Source: Lepidostoma basale (taxonomy: Eukaryota; Arthropoda; Insecta; Trichoptera; Lepidostomatidae). From it: a stretch of 64,000 bases of DNA. The translations under genes were made by a program, and so were the position numbers. The stretch spans positions 806,001-870,000 of the forward strand of contig JAHDVF020000892.1 of the NCBI GenBank assembly GCA_022606425.2, in the 5' to 3' direction. Below the pieces are notes generated by a model. It had not been told where the DNA came from. It did not search any database and saw nothing but the letters and a program-made list of their open reading frames with translations. Every line of letters begins with the position of its first letter. The stretch's first letter is position 1. Positions 11,800 to 22,109 of this stretch are shown piece by piece.

Positions 11800-12305
11800 G
11801 TAGACATGTGAGGCTGAAGATATTAAAATATGCAATAAGACAGTGAAGGATGAACTCGTATGGTCATGTCCAGAGAATGAACACCAACAGACTCTCCTAT
11901 ATTGTAAGGATTAATTGTATCTCAATAGAGACGAAGATGTAAATTATTTGGAAACAGAATATGGTAGTCGAGGCGTTTACAGGACTTATGACCTGTCATT
12001 GGTTGGGTTAAGCGATCACTTTATGTTTAACAACATTCACCATTCCGCCCTTCGACACCACGTTTGACAATTTTTTGTTGTATATATGTTAATGTTTTTT
12101 AATAACTTCACTGTTGGTAGGGACATCTACACTAGCGCCATCTATTAATATAAAAAAAAAAAAAAAAAATTCTCCTATATTGCAGTACATAATCAGCCTC
12201 ACGGGACTTGTCCTCGTGGAAGATCTCATGGAAACCAACCTCCTAAAAGATGGCAACCCTCTGAAGAATAAACTAAATAGGTCTATCGCAAGAAAGAACA
12301 TTTTT
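11800..12305 (+). mobile_element. RTE-B LINE fragment, split by SINE-2
   Basis: 11800-11904 matches the copy near 2795-2890. After the SINE-2 insert it resumes at 12171 with TCTCCTATATTGCAGTACAT and the shared GCCTCACGGGACTTGTCC. The duplicated TCTCCTATATTG marks the insertion site. Confidence 0.85.
11905..12170 (+). mobile_element. SINE-2 retroposon with poly(A) and 12-bp target duplication
   Basis: Flanked by TCTCCTATATTG at 11893-11904 and 12171-12182, and ending in a run of 18 A. The body starts TAAGGATTAATTGTATCTCA, contains GACCTGTCATTGGTTGGGTT and ends CACTAGCGCCATCTATTAA. No open frame. I see no clear A/B box, so its origin (SINE or shortened LINE transcript) is open. Target duplication plus poly(A) shows it moved by reverse transcription. 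Confidence 0.9.
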
Positions 12306-12664
12306 AAAATACAATAATCGAAGTTTTCTTGAATTTGACGATGCCCATCACTATGGAAATATATTCCGAGTCATTTTCCATTAGGCAGATTGACAGGCCC
12401 TGCCGGTGTGTGCGGAATGTGTTGGCTCACTTCTGTTGTGGCAGATGGATTCATCGTTCGCCGACTGAATTAAATCGAAAGAATCGACGACTAATTCTCT
12501 TCAATACTGTCACAAAAATGTCCATTTCAATTTTTGCCTAAAGAAAGAAGACTAAAGAAAAAAAAAGTATTTTATATTCATTCTATGACATTTTTACTGT
12601 TACATTGTGCATCGATTGGATAACGTGTTCGTCTAATTTTAGAATACTGTTCAAATATTTTATT

Positions 12665-13428
12665 ACATAATAAATCGTTATTATTAATTTGTTGAATCGC
12701 CCTAAACCCTAACCGCCCTAAACCCTAATGTATGGAAGCGAAGCATGGAACTGGCAGAAGAAGGATGAGAGCAGAATAAATGCGGTACAGATGAGGTCCC
12801 TAAGACGTATGTGTGGTAGAACGATATACGACAGAATCTCAAATGCTGATATAAGAAAGGAATGTAGAGCGGAAGAAGGTATTATGAACAAAATTATGAA
12901 AGGATCGCTGCGTTGGTTCGGACATATGGAACGCAAGGATGGAGAAAGAATGGTTAAGAAAGTATACGTTAATGATGTAAATGGGGTACGAAGTCGAGGC
13001 AGACCGAGGAAAACATGGCATGACCAAATTAATCAATATTTAAAAGTTGGTCATGTTAGAAGTCGGAGGAATCGACGTGCGTGTATGACACGTTGTATGA
13101 ATGTGGCGGAATCTAGAGAGGTTTGCCAGGATAGAGTAGTGTGGCGGTCCATTCTCTCTGCCTACCCCTGCGGGGAAATGGCGTGATGGTTTGTTTTGAA
13201 TCGCTCTTACCACCATGACAGCGCGAGCCAAATCCATGTAAAGGGTATAGATATCATATTCACATGACATGTGATAGGTAGCTAATCTATCGCCATTTCA
13301 TTATCATTTGAATTCTACACTAGACCAAAGACAATGTGACAATCACACTGCCATCCCCGGGCATTGAATCCGGGACCTTCGGAGTGGCAGTCATAGCTCT
13401 TGCCACTCGGTCATGAAGGATGATTTTT
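12665..13428 (-). mobile_element. SINE-1, split by RTE-A
   Basis: Tail part 12665-12708 (ATTATTAATTTGTTGAATCG) and body plus tRNA-like head 13195-13428 flank the RTE-A copy. The head has a degraded B box (GGATTCAATGCCCGG on the minus strand). Confidence 0.88.
12709..13194 (+). mobile_element. RTE-A LINE 3' fragment with intact C-terminal frame
   Basis: The frame 12728-13186 (152 codons) is the undamaged C-terminal domain: MYGSEAWNWQKKDESRINAV, RWFGHMERKDGERM, GRPRKTWHDQIN, VWRSILSAYPCGEMA. The insertion splits a SINE-1 copy. TTGAATCGCCCT before it and TTGAATCGCTCT after it are a one-mismatch target duplication. The tail is GGTTTG, a subfamily distinct from the TTAG type. Confidence 0.9.
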
Positions 13429-13681
13429 TAAACTTATTCAGCAAGTGTTAAATGAATGAATAAGTTATCCAATACTTTTTACAGATTTATTTTACAAAAA
13501 TGAGACATAACGAACGAACTACATTTAGGCGACTCATTTGGAAATAAAACAGTATAAAAAAATTACAATTAGAAGATAGAACTTACTAGAACACATTTAC
13601 ATAAAATAAAACAACATGTTTTAAAAGGAACCCAAATATGTCGACGTCAGCGTGGCACTAATCATTCCAGAAGTGATAATA

Positions 13682-13928
13682 CGATGCATATCCAGAAAGT
13701 AAGTGTACTGAGGCTTTCAAGACCGGATGGATTTTATTTTAGACATATTGGCTACACTTCCGTGTAGCCTGACCCTTCCCTTCCATAACGAGATGGGTTC
13801 GAGGTCAGTACGTTGAGAAGTGTCGACGCGACAACACGTTTCGTGAAAAATGTCAATCCAATCCCCCGCCTTTGAAAAAATTGTAACCTACAAAAAAATC
13901 AGAACTCTTACTTTCTGGATATGCCTCG
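13682..13928. mobile_element. Mariner-type MITE with 22-bp terminal inverted repeats
   Basis: Ends are CGATGCATATCCAGAAAGTA (start) and the inverse of CGAGGCATATCCAGAAAGTA, matching at 21 of 22 positions, with TA on both sides as target duplication. The terminal sequence resembles mariner ends of the cecropia/irritans type. 247 bases, no transposase. Inside is a perfect 8-bp hairpin GGCTACAC-TTCC-GTGTAGCC. Confidence 0.88.
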
Positions 13929-14129
13929 TATATTGTTTATGAACACCGCCTAACTGACACTAAAAATGTCCAAATCCTATGCGACAAAATTCTAACTTAA
14001 GCCGATTATTAGTACGTGTTTGGATCTGGTTTAGTTTTTGAAAAGACTGAAACTAAGGATTAAAAACAATGTTGTTTAAAATTATTACACAATCTTCGAT
14101 ATAAGCAAAAATAGCCCATTATTACGAAA

Positions 14130-14215
14130 AAAGATCTGGTCGTATCCAGACTTGAACCCAAATCTCCTGGATCAGGAGCCAAGCGTTATTTCCCCTAGTT
14201 CACCACCCGTTTAAC
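14130..14215 (-). repeat. tRNA-like SINE head, second type
   Basis: Minus strand: TGGTGAACTAGGGGAAATAA (A-box-like) and GGGTTCAAGTCTGG (B-box-like), about 75 bases in all with cloverleaf-like spacing. It differs from SINE-1; no second copy seen. Confidence 0.4.
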
Positions 14216-14604
14216 GGATATAAATTTGTAATTAATTCAAAAATGTAAAACTATTAGCAGGTACTTAGACACACATTTAACGATTTAACAATTATGTTTC
14301 ATTTTCTGGTTTTCAGCAACGTAAAACATGTGTTAAATTATGTAACAAGTATATAAATTAAGCCTTCTAGGAAAAGATATAACCACAAGTTAGTGTTGTC
14401 AGTAGCACAATTATTACTAACAACTACTAGGAAAACCCTTCTGAAATTCATTATCACAAATACCCGAGGGCTTTTTATTTAATACATACCTATGTTAACT
14501 AAGTGATTAATTTATTCCATTCAAAGTCAAAACCTATTGGTTAATAAGTTAACGAGGGAAGTGGGTGGAGTGCCGATTTTGCTCTTACGTCATTAAAAAA
14601 TCAG

Positions 14605-15140
14605 TTTATTTCATTTCATCAACAGACATTACAAAATTTATTTTTAAGGCATCTATTGAGAACAGGTAAAATAATATATTATATATAGTATATTACCAGA
14701 AATGCATAAGAGATGGTTCAACATTAGGAAGACAGGATACTCTCCAGAATTAAGAGTTTTTGCCTTCTGAACGTACTTTCACTAACATGAAAGACGTCGA
14801 TCTCCGAGGAGACCGCGTTCAGCAGACTAATTGCTCTTCTCACCGGTGTCACCAGAGGCAGATTGGTTCTGGCGACCGGTAGGTAAAACAATCTGTGCTG
14901 TCGCTGTCGGAGATATCTATCGGGGACAAAAAGCCGAACACCCTCCAGTACGGCCGAGTTCTCGAAGTATCCCCTAATTAATCTAAAGAAATGGGTAATT
15001 AGATGTCCATCTCTTCGAAGCTGTAGAGAATGTGTAGAGAAGCTGTAGAGAATGAAGAATTACGTTGCCTAATCTTGTCTCTTACCAGAGAGAAAGAAAA
15101 CTTATAAATTGATTCTCTGTAAGTACTCCATAACCTACTA
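14605..15140 (-). mobile_element. CR1/Jockey-type LINE 3' fragment
   Basis: Reverse complement encodes, with breaks, HFFRLIRG, LFVPDRYLRQRQHRLF and RTNLPLVTPVRRAISLLNA, matching the end of the ORF at 15370-17187 but from a different subfamily. The 3' tail at 14605-14620 reads as TGAAA repeats on the minus strand. There is a small internal duplication of AGCTGTAGAGAATG at about 15025-15055. Confidence 0.85.
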
Positions 15141-15369
15141 GTTAATGCATCAACAACAAAATAGGTGTAATAGAAGTCTGGACACGAAGAAAAATAATAA
15201 CGACCGATGTGGTCTAGTGATAAATGCCATGACTGCCATACCGAAAGTTACTGGTTTGATTCCCGACGATGGCAGTGTGATTGTCACACCGTCATTGGTT
15301 TGGTGTAAAATGCACGTGAGAATAAAATGGCGATAGATTAGCTACCTATCACATATCACCAGAATTGAT

Positions 15370-17187
15370 ATGATAGCTATACCCTTTATGTGGATGAGAT
15401 CTTCTTTCAAATCATATATATCCAACATTGGAGCCGATATCTTGAGAAATCCCAATGATTTTTGGAAATATATAGACTCCAAACGCCATGATGGTGGTGT
15501 TATTGATACAATGACGTGGCAAGGTCAAGAGGTTCACAATAGAGAAGTTGTGAATGCGTTCGCTGAACATTTTAAATCTGTGTTCAGTACTCCATCAAAT
15601 GAGGCAGTCCATGCTGATTCGCAGAATACGACTCAGGGCGCTCAAGATATTTCCATAGATTTTTTCAGTGAATGTGTAGTCTTCAAGGCTATTAATCAAC
15701 TCAAAAACACGAATTCATTAGGTCCAGATTTTGTTCCAACCTTTATATTAAAAGGTTGCAACCACATTTTCAAAAAACCACTGTCCATTATATTTAATCG
15801 ATCGCTACAAACGGGTGTCTTTCCGGAACTTTGGAAGATTTCTAAAATCTCTCCAGTTTTCAAGAAAGGCACAAAATCATGTGTTGAAAATTATCGACCA
15901 GTAGCAATTTTATCTACACCTGCGAAGGTATTTGAGGCGTTAATACATCATTTTATTAACCCAAAGATAGAACCATTCATAATTAATGAACAGCATGGAT
16001 TCAGATCAGGGCGTTCAACCATTACAAATTTGATGGTATTTACGAACTTTGTCACTAAGTGCCTTGATAAAGGTGCACAAGTCGACTGCTCGTATAGCGA
16101 TTTTTCAAAAGCGTTTGATAAGGTGGACCACCAACTTTTGCTTCGAAAGCTTCAAAGGATTGGCTTTAGTGACAATCTGCTCAAGCTTTTCTCTAGCTAT
16201 CTAACATCTCGAAAACAATATGTGTCATATGGACTTTTTCAGTCTTCAGCCTTTCACACCTCATCAGGGGTGCCACAAGGGTCTAATTTAGGACCATTGC
16301 TTTTCACGATATTCATAAATGATATTTCTAACGAAATAAAGTTTTCAAATTTTTTATTATTTGCTGATGACATAAAAGTTTTCTCTGAAATAGAGAATCC
16401 CTCAGATTGCTTGAAGCTTCAGTGTGACATTCAGAGCATAACCCAATGGAGTAAACGTAACAAATTATTCTTCAACGTCTCCAAGTGCTTTGTTATGTCA
16501 TACACACGGGCATCGAAAACATTATACTTTCGCTATCTTATGGATGGGGTACAGCTTGAAAGAGCTTCTACATCCAGAGATCTCGGTGTTCTGTTCGATG
16601 CTCAATTATCGTTCAATCTTCACATAGTTGCTCTATGTAATAGTTCCATTAAAATGCTTGGATTTGTTTTCAGGAATGCCAAGATATTTTCGAACACACA
16701 GGTACTTCGGGTGTTGTATAATTCCCTGGTAAGAAGTCGGCTGGAATATAGTTCCGTTATTTGGTCACCGCCTGGGATCCGATATTCTCTGATGGTGGAG
16801 CGAGTGCAGAAAAAATTTCTGCGCTTTCTTTACCTCAGGGAGCGCGGTTATTACCCGTGGCTCTTTCCGACTGAATTCTTGCTAGGTATGCTAAGCTACC
16901 AATCATTGGAGAGAAGGAGGAACATTCACTTGGGAGTTCACTTCTTTCAGCTGATTGGCGGCCGTATACAGAACTCGGATGTCCTGAGTGATGTAGGTCT
17001 ATTTGTCCCTGATAATTACCTTCGTCAAAGACAGCACAGATTGTTTTATTTGCCACGCTGCAGAACCAACCTGCCAATGGTAATGCCTGTGGATAGGGCA
17101 ATCTTATTGCTTAATCGGATCGCCTCGGAGGTCGACATATTTCGTGATAGTGTGAGTTGCCTCAGGGATGCAATATCAATGTTATGA
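15370..17187 (+). CDS. CR1/Jockey-type reverse transcriptase (ORF2 C-terminal part)
   Basis: An uninterrupted 605-codon frame. The first ten or so residues come from the SINE into which the element inserted; element protein starts at about residue 11. The reverse transcriptase core is plain: fingers motif ending in KISKISPVFKKG and NYRPVAIL, motif A DFSKAFDKVDH with catalytic Asp244, motif B GVPQGSNLGPLLF, and motif C FADD with Asp333 and Asp334. The C-terminal part has RSRLEYSSVIW and LRQRQHRLF, as in Jockey/CR1 ORF2. No endonuclease domain is present, so the copy cannot be autonomous. The lack of stops or frameshifts over 1.8 kb implies a young insertion. It lies in a tutl intron in the opposite orientation. 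Confidence 0.9.
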   Translation: MIAIPFMWMRSSFKSYISNIGADILRNPNDFWKYIDSKRHDGGVIDTMTWQGQEVHNREVVNAFAEHFKSVFSTPSNEAVHADSQNTTQGAQDISIDFFSECVVFKAINQLKNTNSLGPDFVPTFILKGCNHIFKKPLSIIFNRSLQTGVFPELWKISKISPVFKKGTKSCVENYRPVAILSTPAKVFEALIHHFINPKIEPFIINEQHGFRSGRSTITNLMVFTNFVTKCLDKGAQVDCSYSDFSKAFDKVDHQLLLRKLQRIGFSDNLLKLFSSYLTSRKQYVSYGLFQSSAFHTSSGVPQGSNLGPLLFTIFINDISNEIKFSNFLLFADDIKVFSEIENPSDCLKLQCDIQSITQWSKRNKLFFNVSKCFVMSYTRASKTLYFRYLMDGVQLERASTSRDLGVLFDAQLSFNLHIVALCNSSIKMLGFVFRNAKIFSNTQVLRVLYNSLVRSRLEYSSVIWSPPGIRYSLMVERVQKKFLRFLYLRERGYYPWLFPTEFLLGMLSYQSLERRRNIHLGVHFFQLIGGRIQNSDVLSDVGLFVPDNYLRQRQHRLFYLPRCRTNLPMVMPVDRAILLLNRIASEVDIFRDSVSCLRDAISML

Positions 17188-17326
17188 TTTTTTCTTACTC
17201 TTAAGCTTAATTTTTATTTTTTTTAATGCTTCTCTGTTAATAATGTAATTGCAAACGATTTGGAATTGTATGTCTGTAATGTTTGTGATTATTATCAAAA
17301 TAAATGAAATGAAATGAAATGAAATT
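15401..17326 (+). mobile_element. CR1/Jockey-type LINE, 5' truncated, with reverse transcriptase ORF
   Basis: A non-LTR retrotransposon copy that begins abruptly at about 15401 inside a SINE-1 element and ends at 17326 with a short-repeat tail (about four units of TGAAA) typical of CR1-clade ends. The matching right half of the SINE resumes at 17327 (TTGGCTCGGGCTGTAATGAC). The left half stops after CCCTTTATGTGGAT, so the break point is clear and any target duplication is short or absent. The endonuclease region is missing because of 5' truncation. Confidence 0.9.
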
Positions 17327-17344
17327 TGGCTCGGGCTGTAATGA

Positions 17345-17830
17345 CGCAAAGAGCGATTCAACAAAATAATATCAGCCGCCTGTCATCCACTGCTAAACGA
17401 AGGCTTCTCCTAAAGCACGCCACCGCCCCATATCCATTGCCGCTCCCATCCATCCATGTCCAGCAATCCTCTTCAGATCGTCGGTCCAGCGGGCAGGGGG
17501 ACGTCCAACTCTGCGGAATCCTGTACGCGGTCTCTACTCCAAAACCCGTCTCGCCCATCGGCCGTCGGTTCTCCAACAGATATGGCTAGCCCATGGCCAC
17601 TTCAGCCTGCCCATCCTCAGAGCCACCTCAGTCACCTTGGTTTGTTGTCGAATAAATTTGTTTCTAAATCTGTCCCTCAAGGTTATTCCAAGCATGGCTC
17701 TTTCCATGGCGCGTCGGGCGACCTTGAATCTGTAGACTAGACCTTTTGTCAGTGTCCACGTCTCGGTTTCGTACGTCATGACTGGCAAGACGCACTGGTT
17801 GAAGACTTTAGTATTGAGGCATTGTGGTAT
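17345..17830 (-). mobile_element. LINE C-terminal fragment (RTE-B-like)
   Basis: Minus-strand frames 17534-17788 and 17358-17576 give YETETWTLTKGLVYRFKVA, RRAMERAMLGITLRDRFRNK, then GRPPARWTDDLKRIAG and GRWRALGEAFV, the standard end of such LINE proteins. One frameshift lies between them. Confidence 0.82.
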
Positions 17831-17934
17831 TTAAGAGGTGAGAACATGAGGTAATTTTCCAAAGGCCGCTCAACCCAACTGAACAAAATAATATAATATC
17901 CTTTATCGTATACGAATGAAAATTTAAGCTCATC

Positions 17935-18062
17935 TATGGCCTTTTTATTGTCACTTGAATTCTTCACCAGATCAAAGACTGTGTGACAATCAAACTGACA
18001 TCGCTGGGAGTCGAGCCCGGGATCTTCGGTCAGAGGTAGAGTCCATTCACTACAGGGAAATC
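17935..18062 (-). mobile_element. SINE-1 head fragment
   Basis: GTCACTTGAATTCTTCACCA, CAAAGACTGTGTGACAATCA and the tRNA-like head with GGGCTCGACTCCCAGCG on the minus strand. 3' part missing. Confidence 0.75.
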
Positions 18063-18414
18063 GTTTGCAATAGTATGAGTGACAGTGCGTTTACAAAAAA
18101 TCTAGACGCTATTTTTTTTTATTGGTTTAGTTGTAATAATTATAAAAATTAAGTTCACTGAAATTATAATTTATTTATTGATATTTCATTGGAAAAGCGA
18201 CTAAGGGTGAGACTAATATTAGAAATGATATTTTTTTTTCAATTACAATACAATATTTGATCCTTGCAGGTGTCGTGTATACTTTCTATAGGATATTATA
18301 ACTAGTTATTACAAAATTTCTTTCTATATTATGTATTTAAACTGATCCGAATGTGGCTTTCTTTTTCCTTATTTCGACATGTTAAATAAGCGATTAATCA
18401 ATAATAAAAATAAT

Positions 18415-18550
18415 ATCGGCCATGTGAGGAGTCAGAGAAATCGACGCGCGTGCATGACACGATATATGAATGTTGAGGAATCGAGAGAAATATGTCAGGA
18501 AAGAAAAGTGTGGCAGTCCATTCTTTCTGCCTACCCCTTCGGGGAGACGC
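18415..18550 (+). mobile_element. RTE-A LINE 3' end, tail missing
   Basis: Codes GHVRSQRNRRACMTRYMNVE and REICQERKVWQSILSAYPFG in an open frame, ending at GGGGAGACGC. Confidence 0.88.
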
Positions 18551-19250
18551 ACAGTGGTCCGGATTTGGGAAACAGTGGACTTAGGAACCAAAGTCATTAT
18601 TTCGATTTGAAAAAAATTGCTTGCTGTAGAAAATCTAATTTGTAACAATATTTGTCATGTTCAACTTTTCGTTATTTGAAGCTTAACATGGTTTAAAAAA
18701 ATACAAACGAAAAAAATGTATGGAGTATAATTGAATTATATTTTTTTCTCAATATATTTTAAATTGCTAGCAACGAAACTTTTTGTATATTAACGTATGT
18801 AATTAGTACTTTATGTCCATATTTTTTTCTTTCCAATATACTTGCATTCTTGGCGTTAAATTGCAGTTGAACTTTAAAAAAAATATTTTTATTTCACAAC
18901 ACAACAAATGTTTCTGCCAGAAGATTTGGTTGGGTGGTTATGATGCACAATTATTTCTTTATTACAAATAAGAAAACCAAAATTGCCTATCACCTCCATT
19001 TTTTTAAATATTCTCCAAAAACTGCATTTTAAAGTATGAAAACCCATGCTTACAAATATAATGTTATTATAATGGAGTGCTACATAATAATTTATTTTAT
19101 GAATGAGTCGTTACTGCAGTTTTTAAGAATTATGCGAAACAAATAAATAATTATTAGCACCTTCTTTATGGTAATAATTCACCGTTATGACTTATTTGAT
19201 GAATCATTAAAGGAATTGTTAATATGGAATATTCAAGAAATAAGACTCAC

Positions 19251-19533
19251 CTAAGTTGACGTAGATGATGTCCTCCGGCGTGACCGAGAACCTCGGCGGC
19301 GCGTGCACGTCCAGGTGGAACCAGGTCCCGTTCTTGTGCGAGTTGGGCGAGCGGTTGAGGAAGACGACCTTGCACTCGTACCAGCCCTGGTCCGACTCGC
19401 GGATGCCGGTGAGGTTGAGCGAGGCCGCGCCGTAGGGGGAGTCGTGGGCCACGCGCGACACGCGCCCCTCGTAGCCCTCCGCGCTGTGCGTGGGGTACGA
19501 CTCGTACCAGATGTATATCGGGATCTCTTGACC
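19251..19533 (-). CDS. tutl: turtle (tutl) exon: second half of Ig domain 1 and start of Ig domain 2
   Basis: Minus-strand exon of 283 bases (94 codons + 1), from acceptor TGTGTAG|GGTCAA to donor TTAG|GTGAGT. It encodes GQEIPIYIWYE, the YEGRVSR strand, then SLNLTGIRESDQGWYEC with the second domain-1 cysteine (Cys132), FLNRSPNSHKNGTWFHLDV and APPRFSVTPEDIIYVNL, which opens Ig domain 2. The DQGWYEC motif is the canonical D-x-G-x-Y-x-C of Ig domains. Two N-glycosylation sequons are visible (NLT at 118, NGT at 146). This stretch is very close to Drosophila turtle as I know it. GC content is far above the surrounding intron, so long open frames appear in all other frames as shadows. The following exon (phase 1) is not present below this point, so the gene continues beyond the left end. 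Confidence 0.97.
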
Positions 19534-20154
19534 CTACACACGAAGGGCGAACATTAGCACACGCCCGCGGTTGGCTCGCCCATCAAACTCTCGCTGGAGG
19601 CGGGGACGACGTAGCACGTGGCGGAAAGCTCAAGAAAATCAACACGGCCTGATTCACAAAATCTGAACACAGCCTGAAATCAATTAACTTATTCCAAGGG
19701 CTGTTTAGATGAGATAATATATTTTCTTGTATGCAAACCTAACAACGATTTTTTTTTAGGTCATTTCGAGATTCAACAGAAAATATCTAGTAAGGTAAAT
19801 CGAATCACTCAAATTAAATAGAATAAAACTTCTAGAAAACGGATGACATCATCATCATTAAATGCTTTATAATAAATAATAAATAATTCTTCATTTTAAG
19901 TTTTTTTATTTTAATATTTTTTAATTTTTTTTTTTTTAATAAGTGTACAAGATTTCACTACGTGACTACCACTGAGGCCAAAGATTAAAAAGCATTTTTT
20001 TTGTCAATATTTTTGTACTATAATTGATTAAAAAAAAAAATATTTAGCAAATGACTAAAATAAACTATAGTAGGTCATGTGTTGTTTATCACATTATCTG
20101 GAAATATATGTATAGTTTTAATATTAGAATCTCGTAATATAGATTTAACAAGAA

Positions 20155-20337
20155 AGCCCACAGCATACGTCTATGTAAGCTATCATGTTGATTCTCGTGA
20201 CATGTGATAGGAAGCTAATCTATAGCCATATAGACCAAAGACAATGTGACAATCACACTGCCATGGTCGAGAATCGAACCCGTGACCTTCGATATGGCAA
20301 TCGAAGATATTTCCACTCTGCCACGAGGGTCGCCTAC
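20155..20337 (-). mobile_element. SINE-1 copy
   Basis: Body GACATGTGATAGGAAGCTAA and tRNA-like head (CACGGGTTCGATTCTCGACC on the minus strand) with internal deletions; the tail is degraded. Confidence 0.8.
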
Positions 20338-20939
20338 TAGTTTATATACAAAGTGTTAATTTTTATTTCTATCCAAATTTTTATTAAACTCGTTTATATG
20401 TTAAAATACACTTGTAAAAACAATACTGAAGAATTATTTAATATGAAAGATTTTTGTTAAATCAATAGTGATTGATTTTTTTGAGCTTTCGTTTCTAAAC
20501 CTAGTGAAAAATAGCAGTGTTATGGTGTACATGATTTCAGCTTCCTTATAAATTAGATTACGTATGGAAAAACAAGCTTCTTGATATTTTTACAGCAACA
20601 AAAAATAATACATTGTACAATAAATAAATTGATGTCGGAAAAGTACATAATTATACACGATGGTAAAAATAAACCATCTCACATGTATTGGTAACAGCCA
20701 TGCTCCTATGAATGTATGTGTGTAACATTTTAGTACTAATTCAAGTCTAATTGAAGACGTATCCAAGTTACACATTTGAGTTAAACCGTAGTAAGTTTTG
20801 TCCTTTGAGAATAACAGCGTCACAAACTTTATCAATAATCGTGGCCAAATATTGATATTTGAAAATCCTCTTAATATTCCGTATGTTATGTAAGAAAATT
20901 ATATAATTTAAATGTTATTAAGTTTCTTCATCTTCTTGT

Positions 20940-21030
20940 AGGATGGGACACAAAGACAATACGTTACTCATGTATCCAGGACCCATCCGTCAATATATTG
21001 AGGCCAGAAAGCCGCTCTGTACAACTAATA
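20940..21030 (+). repeat. Dispersed repeat shared with 23855-23965
   Basis: GACACAAAGACAATACGTTA, then a similar stretch ending AAGCCGCTCTGTACAACTAA. The second copy is less decayed. Element type unknown. Confidence 0.55.
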
Positions 21031-21134
21031 AGTATATTTATTGTTTTAATACTAATATGTAAACAATGAAAATATAATATTATAACAAAAATTCCTTTAA
21101 TATATATATTTAGTTAAATTACACTTTATATTAT

Positions 21135-21200
21135 GACTACGAACGGTTTCGGCGACCTGCTGCCATCTTCTGCTCACCTGGTCACCAGAAAATGGCAGCG
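21135..21200 (-). repeat. Foldback module GGCAGC...GCCGAAACCG
   Basis: Minus strand CAGAAGATGGCAGCAGGTCG followed by CCGAAACCGTTCG. Same type at 36188-36230 (CAGAATATGGCAGCGAGC, TGCCGAAACCGGTCG) and, decayed, at 4378-4420 on the minus strand. Confidence 0.55.
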
Positions 21201-21369
21201 AAATCATAAATCAAGTGATTTAAACTAAATATACTTGTATAATAAAAATGATTGTTTCCCTCATTATTTACAATGAACTTCTGCCAAGAAATTTCAGTTA
21301 ACAACATAAATATTTACGAATTTCAGCTATTGTGTGTATTTTGTAAAGAACTCTAGACGATCGGCCGTA

Positions 21370-21700
21370 TTTATCCGGTGTAGAACAAAAATTCGATTGC
21401 CCAACTTCAAACAAAAGACTAATGAACGATCCATATTGAGCCAGATATTTCCCGCGCCGATTCGGCAGTTAAAACAACAGAACGACGATCGTAATTCATC
21501 TGTTTCCACCGTTGGCCAATGTTCGGGGCCGGTTGTGTTTACGCGGGATTCCTAACCGACTTCAGCGGGGCAGAATAATGGGCGCGCGCTAACGAATGCA
21601 AATGGAGTTCGTTTGATATGACGTGTATTTGACGAGCCACACAAAGCTACAATTGGTTTCACGATCAAAACCGATCCGCGGCACGGGGCCCGGTATTCTC
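21370..21700. other. Unique higher-complexity block
   Basis: A stretch of balanced composition with several CGATCG/CGGCC words and no repeat match; the frames on both strands overlap each other and resemble nothing known. Possible intronic regulatory element. Confidence 0.3.
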
Positions 21701-22109
21701 AAAGGACGTTGACTTGTGCGGCTTATTGTTAGGGCCATGCTATATTCCACAACACTCATATATAAACACTTATTCTGGAACAGTTTATAACAAAAATGCA
21801 GACAGTTTATGTTCTATTGAAAAGCGCCGGATAGGAGAGAACCAAAGCGAAAAAGGAGCTCCTGGAAGCGATTCGAATTATTTACAACTCCAGAACGCAT
21901 GTTCACAGAGAAATGAAGGAACATATTACACTGTATACTGCCGAGTCGAACGAGACAGCATTTTACTCGTACATATATATTCAAGTTATTCGTTCATTTA
22001 AATACAATAGATAATTTATTGTATTCGGTGAAACACTGCGATACTTCAACATAATCAAATGTTTTAATTTTGAAATGCTCTTATAATATGTATAAAAATG
22101 CATTTATTA

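Larger units (their letters stand above)
15198..17370 (+). mobile_element. SINE-1, split by CR1
   Basis: The left part 15198-15400 has the tRNA-like head (GTGGTCTAGTGATAAATGCC and TGGTTTGATTCCCGACG) and body. The right part 17327-17370 completes the body to AGAGCGATTCAACAAAATAA. The two halves join without loss around GTGGAT/TTGGCTC. Confidence 0.92.
1..19250 (-). other. tutl intron (5' part), continuing past the left end
   Basis: From the GTGAGT donor at 19250 to the window start I find no sequence like the rest of turtle Ig domain 2, so at least 19 kb is intron. It is packed with LINE, SINE and MITE copies listed separately. Stretches with nothing I can assign: 470-780, 1640-2220, 4200-5050 (apart from one small foldback), 5590-5830, 6500-6850, 7030-8030, 8720-9340, 10030-10290, 12310-12660, 13430-13670, 13930-14130, 14220-14600, 18065-18410 and 18650-19240. 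These are AT-rich without coding signal. Confidence 0.7.

Noticed and set aside
12700..12728. Telomeric repeat (CCCTAAA)
   Set aside because: Only a few units at an insertion junction; insect telomeres are normally TTAGG, and the words come from a 15-base duplication.
19303..19557. Plus-strand 84-codon frame and minus-strand 96-codon arginine-rich frame over the turtle exon
   Set aside because: Both are shadows of the GC-rich tutl exon; only the frame giving GQEIPIYIWYE and DQGWYEC has family support and splice sites in phase.
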